Counted from the first letter of the stretch, positions 44,371-52,655 are shown. The stretch is DNA of 64,000 nt from Caldifarciminota bacterium (GCA_016930175.1 JAFGHJ010000007.1:1-64000); one strand, 5' to 3'. Translations and numbers: made by a program. The notes: generated by a model not told the origin, from the letters alone.

Positions 44371-45143
44371 TGGATAAAAATATACTGGACAAATTTAGAC
44401 TAAACGGTAAAAGAGCACTTGTAACGGGTTGCACACGGGGTATAGGCCTCGGTATGGCAGAAGCTCTATCCCAGGCGGGCGCGGATATTGTGGGAGCAAG
44501 CCGTTCTCTTAAAGCAGGAAGTGACGTAGAAAAGCTGGTAAAATCATCCGGGCGAGATTTTAAAGGATATGCATGCGATTTTTCAGACAGAAATGCTTTA
44601 TATGAGTTTATCGAAAAAGTCAAAACTGACTTTGAAAAGATCGATATACTTGTAAATAACGCAGGTACAATCAAAAGAAAGAAGGCGGAAGAATTTCCGG
44701 ATGAATACTGGGATGAGGTAATCGAAGTTAACCTCAACGCACAATTCATACTCGCAAGAGAATTCGGTAAGGATATGATAAAAAGAGGTTCCGGCAAAAT
44801 CATATTTACTGCTTCGCTTTTAGCATTTTTCGGCGGGATAACTGTTCCCGCTTACGCAGCAAGTAAAGGCGGAATCGGACAATTAACCAAAGCCCTGTCA
44901 AACGAATGGTCTAAATACGGTGTCAATGTAAATGCCATAGCGCCCGGCTATATAGCAACGGATAATACAAAAGCCTTAAGAGAAGACACCGTAAGAAATC
45001 AGGGTATAATGAACAGAATCCCCTTCGGCAGATGGGGGACTCCTGAAGACTTAAAAGGAGCGGTCGTTTTCCTTGCATCAAGTGCATCAGATTATGTGTG
45101 CGGTACAATTTTAATCGTAGACGGCGGATGGACGGGAAGATAA
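44367..45143 (+). CDS. kduD: 2-dehydro-3-deoxy-D-gluconate 5-dehydrogenase
   Basis: 258 residues, classical short-chain dehydrogenase. TGCTRGIGLGM is the NAD loop, NNAGT follows beta-4, and S-Y-K are present (FTASLLAFFGG, PAYAASKGG). It reduces the KduI product to 2-keto-3-deoxygluconate. Start ATGA overlaps the kduI stop. A KDG kinase is not in the window, but a KDPG-type aldolase gene is 1.3 kb away. Confidence 0.95.
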   Translation: MMDKNILDKFRLNGKRALVTGCTRGIGLGMAEALSQAGADIVGASRSLKAGSDVEKLVKSSGRDFKGYACDFSDRNALYEFIEKVKTDFEKIDILVNNAGTIKRKKAEEFPDEYWDEVIEVNLNAQFILAREFGKDMIKRGSGKIIFTASLLAFFGGITVPAYAASKGGIGQLTKALSNEWSKYGVNVNAIAPGYIATDNTKALREDTVRNQGIMNRIPFGRWGTPEDLKGAVVFLASSASDYVCGTILIVDGGWTGR

Positions 45144-45158
45144 ACAAAGGAGGCATAA

Positions 45159-46427
45159 ATGAGAAATCCATTAATTAAATATTCTCTATACTTATTTCTA
45201 ATAATTGTATCCGGCTGTACTTGCGGGGACCTCGCGCGAGAATACCCCGAGTCTTTTTCGATTGAAGCAACAAATAAAATAGTTGCCGAAAGAAAAGAAT
45301 CCTGCGTTTTTCTTGATATAGTCACTATAAAAGAGCAACATCCTGATTTTAATCCCATGGCGTTTGTTGTATTAGAAGAGAACAAAGAACTGCCAAGCCA
45401 GATGGTTAATTCTGACATTGATGGTAAAAAAATAATTTTCCTGGCTGATTTTGCTCCTAAAGAAACCAAAAACCTGACTGCAAGATACGCAAAAGAAAGC
45501 AAGAAAGAAAGAGAATATCCCAAAAAGACTCAGGCGATATTATCCATAAAGTGCGGCGGCAAATGGGAGGGAAACAAATACGCAGGAGGAACTTTTAAAG
45601 ATACAAATTACCTAAAAGCCCCTCCGGCACACACGGATCACTCGGAATTCATTCGCTTTGAAGGACCCGGCTGGGAATCCGACAAAGTTGGTTACAGGCT
45701 ATACCTGGACTGGCGTAACGGTATCGACATCTTCGGTAAAAAAGTAAGCAGTATTGTACTGAAGGATGTCGGGCAGGACGGCTACCAATCCTATCATGAA
45801 ATGTCTCCATGGGGAATGGATATCTTAAAGGTCGGCGATGCTCTGGGAATTGGAGCAGCCGGAATGTGGAATAACGGCAAGGTTGAAAGAATATCCAAAA
45901 CCGACAGTTTAATATGCGAGATTTTAGAAAACGGCGTTTTATATTCACAATTAGGCATAAAATATATGGGCTGGAAAACAGATTCGAAAGAATTTAACTT
46001 AACCTCAAATCTTTCCATTACAGCAGGAAGCAGGTTAACGAAACATGATATTATCATCGATAAAGATATCGACAATCTATGCACGGGAATAGTAAAGAGC
46101 GAAGGTATTAATATTTTAAAATCAGAAGATAAACAAACCGGCTGGGGGTATTTGGCTTCATATGGAAATCAAAGTATTATAGGCGATAAACTGGGAATGG
46201 CAATTTTATATCAAAACGAAGACAAAATAACGATAACAGAAGACGAACTGAATGAGGCAGTAATTCTGAACGCACAAAACGGTATGCTAACCTATTATTT
46301 TCTTGCAGCCTGGGAACAGGAACCAAACGGAATAAAAAACGAAGAAGAATTTATAAAATACCTCGAAACAACAATAAAAGAACTCGATTCGCCTATTTCA
46401 ATCGAGATAACGCAAAGCAACAACTAA
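45159..46427 (+). CDS. DUF4861 lipoprotein of the uronate operon
   Basis: 422 residues. Lipobox VSGC (C20). The central region (FIRFEGPGWESDKVGYRLYLDWRNGIDIFGKK, VGQDGYQSYHEMSPWGMDILKVGDALGIG) matches DUF4861, a family that I know from pectin and uronate loci of Bacteroidetes and relatives. Its activity is not known to me; conserved Asp, His and Trp residues in YHEMSPWGMDILK look like a carbohydrate site. Third gene of the kdu operon, 15 nt after kduD, SD AAAGGAGG. Likely acts on the surface on uronate-containing oligosaccharides. Confidence 0.8.
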   Translation: MRNPLIKYSLYLFLIIVSGCTCGDLAREYPESFSIEATNKIVAERKESCVFLDIVTIKEQHPDFNPMAFVVLEENKELPSQMVNSDIDGKKIIFLADFAPKETKNLTARYAKESKKEREYPKKTQAILSIKCGGKWEGNKYAGGTFKDTNYLKAPPAHTDHSEFIRFEGPGWESDKVGYRLYLDWRNGIDIFGKKVSSIVLKDVGQDGYQSYHEMSPWGMDILKVGDALGIGAAGMWNNGKVERISKTDSLICEILENGVLYSQLGIKYMGWKTDSKEFNLTSNLSITAGSRLTKHDIIIDKDIDNLCTGIVKSEGINILKSEDKQTGWGYLASYGNQSIIGDKLGMAILYQNEDKITITEDELNEAVILNAQNGMLTYYFLAAWEQEPNGIKNEEEFIKYLETTIKELDSPISIEITQSNN

Positions 46428-46428
46428 T

Positions 46429-47112
46429 CTATCTTTTTGAAGAGATAATAATAGATTTCCACTTTCTGGCGGTTTCTTCCATCTTATGCGGATTACCTAT
46501 ATCTTTAGTGAGCGCTGAGCCGCAAAATACTCCGTCAGGATCATTTTTTAAGATATCCGCGAGATTTACCTCAGAGACACCGCCCGTATAAAATACGGTT
46601 AAACCTTTGTAAGGTCCCTTCCAGGCCTTTACAACTCCATAAAAAGAATTTGTATCCGTAACAGTCGGGAAAAGTTTGTATACCCACTGGTAAGGATATT
46701 TTTCTTTTAATTCGGCGAATTCACAACCATAAAGTTCTGCTTTTTTTACAAGCTGCTTGCCTACATCCCCCAATCCTCCGGGAACGTACATTATATCTTC
46801 AGCAGCACAAACTTCCAATACATCCGGAATAAAGTCGGCTGAAATAATACCTGCAACGCCCTGACTTATGGCGCCTTCAGCCAGCTTTCCTGTCATAACT
46901 GTCCCGGCAAGTATTAAAGCTTCGGGATATTTGTCAAGAACGGCTTTTATACCCTCGGAAGCAACCTCACTTCGAAAAGCAATCTCTAACGTAACACCGA
47001 GGGGATGTAATATTTCATAAGCCTTAACGCATTCGGAAGAAGTTGCAGGCGCCAAAATCGCAACTAACCTATTCTCTTTAATCTGCTTAAAAATGGCCGC
47101 CGATTTATCCAT
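46429..47112 (-). CDS. kdgA: KDPG/KHG-type aldolase
   Basis: 227 residues, class I aldolase barrel of the Eda family. E43 (TLEIAFRS) and Schiff-base K146 (WVYKLFPT) align with the catalytic pair; AGTVMT and FYTGGVS bind the phosphate. Cleaves 2-keto-3-deoxy-6-phosphogluconate, or possibly a related keto-acid, to pyruvate plus an aldehyde. It has an insertion (LKEKYPYQWV) before the lysine relative to E. coli Eda. It ends 1 nt from the DUF4861 stop on the other strand, with no terminator between. Confidence 0.88.
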   Translation of the reverse strand: MDKSAAIFKQIKENRLVAILAPATSSECVKAYEILHPLGVTLEIAFRSEVASEGIKAVLDKYPEALILAGTVMTGKLAEGAISQGVAGIISADFIPDVLEVCAAEDIMYVPGGLGDVGKQLVKKAELYGCEFAELKEKYPYQWVYKLFPTVTDTNSFYGVVKAWKGPYKGLTVFYTGGVSEVNLADILKNDPDGVFCGSALTKDIGNPHKMEETARKWKSIIISSKR

Positions 47113-47147
47113 ACAACACCTCCATCAAAATTTTTCACGGCACCCTC

Positions 47148-47176
47148 ATTTTAGAACACATTATCACATTTGTCAA
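47148..47176 (-). promoter_or_regulatory. Promoter of the aldolase gene
   Basis: Minus strand TTGACA (47176-47171), 17 nt, TAAAAT (47153-47148). Confidence 0.75.
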
Positions 47177-47200
47177 GGATTTACCAAAAAAATTATTATC

Positions 47201-47280
47201 ACACAAAGCTCACAAAGGACACAGAGTTTTTTCTTTATTGTTTCAAAGCTAACAACCAATGGCAAAAAGCCAAAAGCTCA
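47201..47280. repeat. CACAAAG and GGCAAAAAGC word repeats
   Basis: ATCACACAAAGCTCACAAAG (about 47199-47218) behind the aldolase promoter in the usual polarity, then GGCAAAAAGCCAAAAGC (about 47262-47278). Confidence 0.55.
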
Positions 47281-47298
47281 GCTACATCAAAAAACCCC

Positions 47299-47326
47299 TT
47301 GACAAATTCAAAAAAATTATTACAAT
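47299..47326 (+). promoter_or_regulatory. Promoter of the barrel lipoprotein gene
   Basis: TTGACA (47299-47304), 16 nt, TACAAT (47321-47326). Confidence 0.7.
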
Positions 47327-47363
47327 ACTCTATAAAACAAAGTACTTTGTTATAGGAGGAAAA

Positions 47364-48056
47364 ATGACAAAATATTTATCAGTGACAAGCGTTGCCTTAT
47401 TTATCTTTTTTGTATCCTGTGTTCCCCCTGTTTATATTCCAAATAGTCTAAATACCCCTCTCCTCAAGGGAAAAGGAGAAGCCGGCGTTGGATACAATCA
47501 ATCATTTGCCGGCCATGATTTTCAAACCTCTTATGCTATCTCAAATAGCATTGGATTAATGATAAACGGAACATACTTCTCAAATGTATATGAAAATCAT
47601 CATCGCAAACACAAATTTGCCGAACTTGGAATTGGATATCTCTCCGATTCCAATAAATATTTCGTTGGCGAGATATACATCGGAGCAGGATTAGGATCAA
47701 ACTTAATCAATGAAGGAATATTTAACTTGTTCGGCCCAGATGAAGAAGTGAACGTCAACGCAAGCTATATTCGGCTCTTTCTTCAACCGGTTTTCGGAGG
47801 ATATACGGAAATCCTTGAAGGCGGATTTGGTCTGCGGATGTGCTATATTTATTTTTATAAAATCAACCATTCAAATATAGATTTTCCCAGAGAAAAGGTC
47901 CTTTTTGAACCTGTTGTCTTCATGCGACTCGGTCCTCCCGTTTTTAAATTTCAAACACATTTTGGTCTTTCATTTACTCCTTTCCAAGACTCTGATGTTT
48001 TTTACGAAGAGTGGAACTTTGGTGCCGGATTTATAGTCAGGTTAAACATCAAGTAA
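47364..48056 (+). CDS. Lipoprotein with outer-membrane-barrel-like mature part
   Basis: 230 residues from the ATG at 47364 (SD ATAGGAGG; a longer frame from 47259 would cross the promoter). Lipobox FVSC (C19). The rest shows alternating amphipathic strands with aromatic girdles (GKGEAGVGYNQSF, FAELGIGYL, EIYIGAGLGSN, YIRLFLQPVFGGYTE, FGAGFIVRLNIK), like small porin-type barrels. A lipid anchor on a barrel is uncommon but seen in FCB-group bacteria. No known family assigned. Confidence 0.65.
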   Translation: MTKYLSVTSVALFIFFVSCVPPVYIPNSLNTPLLKGKGEAGVGYNQSFAGHDFQTSYAISNSIGLMINGTYFSNVYENHHRKHKFAELGIGYLSDSNKYFVGEIYIGAGLGSNLINEGIFNLFGPDEEVNVNASYIRLFLQPVFGGYTEILEGGFGLRMCYIYFYKINHSNIDFPREKVLFEPVVFMRLGPPVFKFQTHFGLSFTPFQDSDVFYEEWNFGAGFIVRLNIK

Positions 48057-48081
48057 ACCTCAAATAAATCTACCTGTCCGC

Positions 48082-48116
48082 TTGACAGAAAAGTTTAATC
48101 AAATAATTTATTAAAC
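48082..48116 (+). promoter_or_regulatory. Promoter with inverted repeat over the -10
   Basis: TTGACA (48082-48087), 16 nt, TAATTT (48104-48109). GTTTAAT (48093-48099) and ATTAAAC (48110-48116) are perfect 7-bp arms with a 10-nt spacer covering the -10: a likely operator controlling the following region. Confidence 0.5.
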
Positions 48117-48169
48117 AAATATGATATCCAAGTGTTTTAATAATCTAAAGCTTAAAATAAAGAGGAAAA

Positions 48170-48277
48170 ATGTCCGATAGCGTATTCGATGATAAAAAAA
48201 AACCTACCACCAATACACTGAAAGACGCACTCGGCAAAATATACAAATTCTGGGAAGAAATAAAAACAACAAATTAA
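48170..48277 (+). pseudogene. 35-codon N-terminal fragment, DUF3788-like
   Basis: ATG at 48170 after AGAGGAAAA; the product starts MSDSVFDDKKKPTTNTLKDA and continues with LGKIYKFWEEIKTTN, then stops. It resembles the first 35 residues of DUF3788 proteins, which are normally about 140 residues long. Probably a truncated remnant; a retained small protein is possible. The same promoter would also read the GH97 remnant 14 nt downstream. Confidence 0.4.
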
Positions 48278-48291
48278 AAAGGAGAAAAGAA

Positions 48292-48862
48292 TTGAATGAT
48301 TCAATAAAAATATTAACACTTCTATTCTTATCCTTGCAAGTATATTCCGCCTGCCCGTGTTTAGAGCAAAAAAACATAATAACAAGCCCCGATAGAAATG
48401 TATCAGTTCTTGTCGGCATATCGGAAAATAAAAACGCCTTTTATACCGTTAAACATGGAGATAAACTTCTAATAGGACAATCGAGATTAGATATCATAAG
48501 AGAAGACGAAGATTTTTCCGAAAATTTTTCTCTCGATTCCGCATCAAACATCCAGGTCATAAAAGACGATTACGAAATACTGGCAGGAAAAAAGAAACGC
48601 TGCTCTTATTTGGGCAACAGAAAAACCTTCCATTTTTCAAATAAAAATGGCGAAGTGCTTTTCTTCTTCCTCTCCGTTTATACCGGCAAGATACCTGGAA
48701 TTCAAATTACCTTTTATCAAAGAGACAAAATCGGCAACCTTAATAACAGATGGTAAAGATAACCGTTCTTTTAATATGGAAAAAATAATCTATACTCCAG
48801 ATGACTCGTTCGAAATAAAACTTAAAGGAAACGGAGGTTTTGTTTTAAAATTTGACGATTAA
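48292..48862 (+). pseudogene. GH97 alpha-glucosidase/galactosidase remnant with internal deletion
   Basis: A TTG start (48292, SD AAAGGAG) opens a 154-codon frame with signal peptide, then the GH97 N-domain pattern (NIITSPDRNVSVLVGI, FYTVKHGDKLLIGQSRL, DDYEILAGKKKRCSYLGN). It ends at 48756. In another frame (about 48735-48862) comes ATLITDGKDN, FNMEKIIYTPDDSFEIKLKG and NGGFVLKF, which matches the extreme C-terminus of GH97 enzymes. The whole catalytic barrel, roughly 450 residues, is gone and the junction is out of frame. So this is a decayed gene whose ends survive. Assignment rests on remembered family patterns. Confidence 0.55.
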
Positions 48863-48929
48863 AGCCTATAAATTGCTGCTCGACAGAATTGTAAAACTAT
48901 TATAAACCGAAAGTAACCGGGAGGATAAA

Positions 48930-50153
48930 ATGAAAACATCTTTTACAAAAAAATTATCTTTTTACATCCCCATGAGCATCATCATTCTTTTTATGCCATC
49001 AATTAATCTAAGCGCGCTCGACGATGGTCTCGCGCGTACACCTCCAATGGGATGGAACAGCTGGAATACATTCGGAACAAATATCGATGAAAAACTGATA
49101 AAAGAAACAATAGAAGCTATGATTAAGAATGGGATGAGGGATGCAGGATATAAATACATCGTTTTAGACGATGGCTGGGAAGCGAAAGAAAGAGATAAAA
49201 ACGGACAAATAATTCCCGAACCAAAAAGATTTCCAAACGGAATGAAAGCGCTTGGCGATTATATCCATTCAAAAGGATTCAAATTCGGAATTCATAACGA
49301 TGCGGGCACAAGAACATGCGCCGATTTCCCGGGAGGACGCGGGCATGAATATGAAGACGCTAGAACCTATGCCTCATGGGGCGTCGATTATATTAAATAC
49401 GACTGGTGTAATACGGGCAAAGCTAACGCGGAAGAAACTTTCAAAACCATGGGAGCAGCTTTAAAAGCTGCGGGCAGGCCTATCGTCTTCAGTATCTGCG
49501 AATGGGGCACCAACAAACCCTGGGAATGGGGAAAAGATATCGGGCACTTATGGAGAACAACCGGGGATATCATCGACTGCTATAACTGCCAGGCTGTTTA
49601 TTCTCTGGGCTGGAAACATATCTTAGAAGCACAGGTAGGTCTTGAAAAATACGCAGGACCCGGACACTGGAATGATCCGGACATGCTTGAAGTGGGTAAC
49701 AAAGGCTTGACCTTAGCCGAATCCAGGTCTCATTTCACTCTATGGTGCATACTGGCGGCGCCTCTTATGGCAGGAAACGATGTTAGAAATATGTCCGATG
49801 AAATCCGCGATATACTCACAAACAAAGAAGTCATCGCCATCGACCAGGATGTACTTGGCAAACAGGGGTATAGAATGATGGATCACCCGGGTAAAGAAAT
49901 CTGGGTAAAAGAATTATCGAATGGCGCATGGGCTGTATGTTTTCACAACACAGATGATGTAACATTAGAAATGAAAATAACCTGGGATCACCTATGGATT
50001 CTGAAGGGCAAACACAATAAATACAAAGTTCGGGATATATGGAACAAAGAAGATATTGGAATAATCGATATACAGAAGCAGGATTACGAAGACTTCAAAT
50101 GCGAAATTGCACCCCACGATGTACTTCTGCTTAAGTTCACACCAATAAAATAA
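48930..50153 (+). CDS. GH27 alpha-galactosidase, secreted
   Basis: 407 residues. Signal peptide about 1-29 (ending NLSA). GH27 barrel from ARTPPMGWNSWNTFG; YIVLDDGW, GIHNDAGTRTC and GVDYIKYDWC with nucleophile D158; RTTGDI with acid/base D213; then C-terminal beta domain (about 320-407). Releases terminal alpha-1,6-galactose from galactomannan or galactoglucomannan oligosaccharides, which fits the GH5 mannanase-like gene; alpha-N-acetylgalactosaminidase activity is a less likely alternative. SD GGGAGG. It lies 67 nt after the GH97 remnant. Confidence 0.94.
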   Translation: MKTSFTKKLSFYIPMSIIILFMPSINLSALDDGLARTPPMGWNSWNTFGTNIDEKLIKETIEAMIKNGMRDAGYKYIVLDDGWEAKERDKNGQIIPEPKRFPNGMKALGDYIHSKGFKFGIHNDAGTRTCADFPGGRGHEYEDARTYASWGVDYIKYDWCNTGKANAEETFKTMGAALKAAGRPIVFSICEWGTNKPWEWGKDIGHLWRTTGDIIDCYNCQAVYSLGWKHILEAQVGLEKYAGPGHWNDPDMLEVGNKGLTLAESRSHFTLWCILAAPLMAGNDVRNMSDEIRDILTNKEVIAIDQDVLGKQGYRMMDHPGKEIWVKELSNGAWAVCFHNTDDVTLEMKITWDHLWILKGKHNKYKVRDIWNKEDIGIIDIQKQDYEDFKCEIAPHDVLLLKFTPIK

Positions 50154-50185
50154 GCTCTTCGCTTTTGGCTTTTAGCTTTTTTTAA
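50153..50185. repeat. GCTTTTGGCTTTTAGC period-8 words
   Basis: GCTTTTGGCTTTTAGC and a T-run lie just after the GH27 stop. Possibly used as a weak stop signal, but no stem was found. Confidence 0.5.
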
Positions 50186-50214
50186 TAAAAACTCAAGGTG
50201 AATTGCAATGCTAT

Positions 50215-51384
50215 CTACTTAACTGGAGAATTAAAAGAAAAGAATTTCTTCGGTATTTTATTAAGAAAAAATTTAATACCGGATTTAATAATATCCTGAT
50301 GATAATCAAATGAGAATCTACTCTCTAAATCTTCTTTTATAGATGGATTTTTCTTCAAAAAATCGAAAACATTGTCAACCAATTGGGAATTAATCTTCGA
50401 TGCCACATTCCTTACCATAATGCCGTTTCTTATCTCATCTCCCATCCTCTCAGCCCATATTCTTTCATACTCTTTTAAAGTATTATCCGAGAAGTTATCC
50501 GTTTTAGCGGCTTTTAAAAGGATTTCCTTCGCTATAGAAGCGCCGATAAGACCGTAATATATTCCTCCTCCCGTTGTTGTTTTAACCTGTCCGGCAGCCT
50601 CACCTACAGCGATTACTCTTTCCCCTGATATTTTTTTAGAATTACCGCAGGCGATGGGGGCTTTTTCTACCTTATCCATATCCACATTAAATCTTCCGTT
50701 ACTCTTATATATAAGAGTTTCAAGGGACTCCCTGCTGCTCTTAGCGGAAAGAGCTCCTATTCTTGTATGTCCGCTTAAAGGAATAATCCAACCAAAAGAA
50801 CTTAAATCGGGCTTACTCAAAATATACACTTCAACGGATCCATTTCCATCTCCACCTATAGCCTCCACTCTATTACCCCATAATATATTCTCAGGAGAAG
50901 AAAAACCTATCTTTCTGTGAAGAGTGAAATTAGTCCCCGAAGCTATAATAATACATCTCGCACTTTTTTGGAATTCCCCACCATTTTTAGAATACTTTAT
51001 CAAAACTCTGTCTTTTTCTTTCTCTATGTTAAATACATTGCTTTCCAAAAAAATTTCGGCCCCTGCTTTCGAAGCTTCTCCAACTAATTCTCTGTCGAAG
51101 ATTTTCCTGTCGGCGATATAAGCAAAAGGCTCTTCTTTATCATATCTTAACTCTATTAAAGACGGAGAGAAAACTTTAAGTGATGATATTTTTCTGATAA
51201 TTGCTTTCCCAGGCAGGTTGAATTTATCATAGGCATCTTTTCCGATTATACCGCTGCAAATCACTCCCTCTCCTACTTCCCTTTTCCTATCAAAAACACC
51301 TACAGAACAGCCCTCTTCTGCAAGAGACTTTGCAAGAAATGAACCTACGGGACCCGCACCGACTATAATAAAATCAAAATCCAT
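50215..51384 (-). CDS. Geranylgeranyl reductase-family FAD oxidoreductase
   Basis: 389 residues. FAD Rossmann motif FIIVGAGPVGSFLAKSLAEEG at the N-terminus; VICSGIIG, IADRKIFDRELV and VGEAAGQVKTTTGGGIYYGLIGA are diagnostic of the GGR family. Members reduce isoprenoid chains of archaeal lipids, chlorophyll or menaquinone; in bacteria of this type the substrate is often unknown, with menaquinone side chain or polyprenol as candidates. Promoter and ATG nearly touch and there is no SD. Confidence 0.88.
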   Translation of the reverse strand: MDFDFIIVGAGPVGSFLAKSLAEEGCSVGVFDRKREVGEGVICSGIIGKDAYDKFNLPGKAIIRKISSLKVFSPSLIELRYDKEEPFAYIADRKIFDRELVGEASKAGAEIFLESNVFNIEKEKDRVLIKYSKNGGEFQKSARCIIIASGTNFTLHRKIGFSSPENILWGNRVEAIGGDGNGSVEVYILSKPDLSSFGWIIPLSGHTRIGALSAKSSRESLETLIYKSNGRFNVDMDKVEKAPIACGNSKKISGERVIAVGEAAGQVKTTTGGGIYYGLIGASIAKEILLKAAKTDNFSDNTLKEYERIWAERMGDEIRNGIMVRNVASKINSQLVDNVFDFLKKNPSIKEDLESRFSFDYHQDIIKSGIKFFLNKIPKKFFSFNSPVK

Positions 51385-51394
51385 TTTAAGTTCG

Positions 51395-51422
51395 AATATA
51401 TACAGCCACTAAACTTTCGCAA
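51395..51422 (-). promoter_or_regulatory. Promoter of the GGR-like gene (near-leaderless)
   Basis: Minus strand TTGCGA (51422-51417), 16 nt, TATATT (51400-51395); the ATG begins 11 nt later. Confidence 0.5.
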
Positions 51423-51483
51423 GTGTTTTAAATCAGGAAAACATCACAATTTTTTTATATGGAACCGTAATGCTGAGAAGCTA

Positions 51484-52428
51484 CTATTCCGAAATTTCAA
51501 AAATTCTAAAGCCATCGGCACCGCAAGCCGCATAAACCAAATTATCCCGGACAAACACTGCGGATACCACCGCATCTGTATAAATGCTACCCGAAAAATA
51601 GGGGTTAAAAGGAACCAATATATTAAGAACTCCTACCCTTCCATTTTGAACAATATAAAGGTAAAAGCCTGAAAGGAACATATCTTCAATACTACCGTAC
51701 TTGCCAGGCAATTCCTGCAACAGAGGATGAGAAACATTCAATACTTCGCCAGCAAGTAAACCTCTCTCGCTCGAAGCCGCGAAAAGAAACCTCCCATTCG
51801 AAACAATTTTATTAATCGGGCTAAATTCACTAATTCTTTTATATTTATTTAGCGAATCTGGTTCGGCTGAGATCAAAAGAGACATTATGCCTTTCTCGTC
51901 CGAAAAAAAGGCGTAATCGTGAGCCAAAGCGATTGAATTAACATAATCGGATTCCTTCCAACTTGATATCTCATAAGGAAAATAAGGTTTCGATATATCA
52001 AATACTCTAAAACCTCCTTTATCATCCGCCACAAAGCAATAATCTCCGGAAACAATTACATCCAAAGATTTTCGACTACTCGGTATAAAAGAAACCTGCT
52101 CCGGCTTACTTTTATTTCGAATATCAAAGATCCTCACCCCTCCCCTTCCATCCGCAATATATAAATGAAAACCATTTATATCAACCGCGTAACTGCAATC
52201 CATAGATTCTATAACAGAAATCTTTCTTGGAAAATTAAGATTCGACACATCAAATATATGAACACCTTTGTTTCCGGCGACAAGAAACGCGTATCTGCCG
52301 AGAACTTCTACATCCGTATAAACAGAATATTCTTCATATTCTCCGAGTGGTTCAAAAAAAAGATTAAGGGAAAATAAAGGAAAAGGAACAAAAACGACCC
52401 ACAAAACAAAAAAGGCTAATCTTTTCAT
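51484..52428 (-). CDS. Secreted LVIVD-repeat propeller without sorting tail
   Basis: 314 residues: signal peptide about 1-20, then six to seven LVIVD-type repeats (YAFLVAGNKGVHIFDVSNLNFP, YLYIADGRGGVRIFDIRNKSKP, YCFVADDKGGFRVFDISKPYFP) to the very end. It is a shorter relative of the protein at 24934, but it lacks the C-terminal sorting module and so probably stays periplasmic. The transcript appears leaderless: the -10 ends 7 nt before the ATG and no SD exists. Confidence 0.8.
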   Translation of the reverse strand: MKRLAFFVLWVVFVPFPLFSLNLFFEPLGEYEEYSVYTDVEVLGRYAFLVAGNKGVHIFDVSNLNFPRKISVIESMDCSYAVDINGFHLYIADGRGGVRIFDIRNKSKPEQVSFIPSSRKSLDVIVSGDYCFVADDKGGFRVFDISKPYFPYEISSWKESDYVNSIALAHDYAFFSDEKGIMSLLISAEPDSLNKYKRISEFSPINKIVSNGRFLFAASSERGLLAGEVLNVSHPLLQELPGKYGSIEDMFLSGFYLYIVQNGRVGVLNILVPFNPYFSGSIYTDAVVSAVFVRDNLVYAACGADGFRIFEISE

Positions 52429-52435
52429 AGGTTAA

Positions 52436-52463
52436 ATGATACCATTAATACCATAAAAGTCAA
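52436..52463 (-). promoter_or_regulatory. Promoter abutting the LVIVD gene start
   Basis: Minus strand TTGACT (52463-52458), 16 nt, TATCAT (52441-52436); transcription should begin at or next to the ATG (52428). Confidence 0.65.
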
Positions 52464-52469
52464 CATTAA

Positions 52470-52655
52470 ATGTAGCTTTTAGCCCTTAGCTTTTTGCTGT
52501 TAGCAGAACAATTAAAAAATGTATGCTCTTTGCGTAAATTATAGTTTCGTGTTATGTGTTTCGAGTTTCGAGTAAAAATTAAAAATCATTCGTGTTATTC
52601 GTGTGATTTGTTGTTCCTCTTATTTAGGGTGGCGGGGGATTTCTGTCTTCTGGCT
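52470..52655. repeat. Three word-repeat families in a tandem spacer
   Basis: AGCTTTTAGCCCTTAGC (about 52473-52489), GTTTCGTGTTATGTGTTTCG (about 52545-52564), and ATTCGTGTTATTCGTGTG (about 52589-52606). Read from the minus-strand stop at 52669, the last one runs outward as CACACGAATAACACG. Confidence 0.55.

Noticed and set aside
47093-47363. Small open frames in the aldolase/lipoprotein spacer
   Set aside because: They run through two promoters and word repeats and have no ribosome sites.
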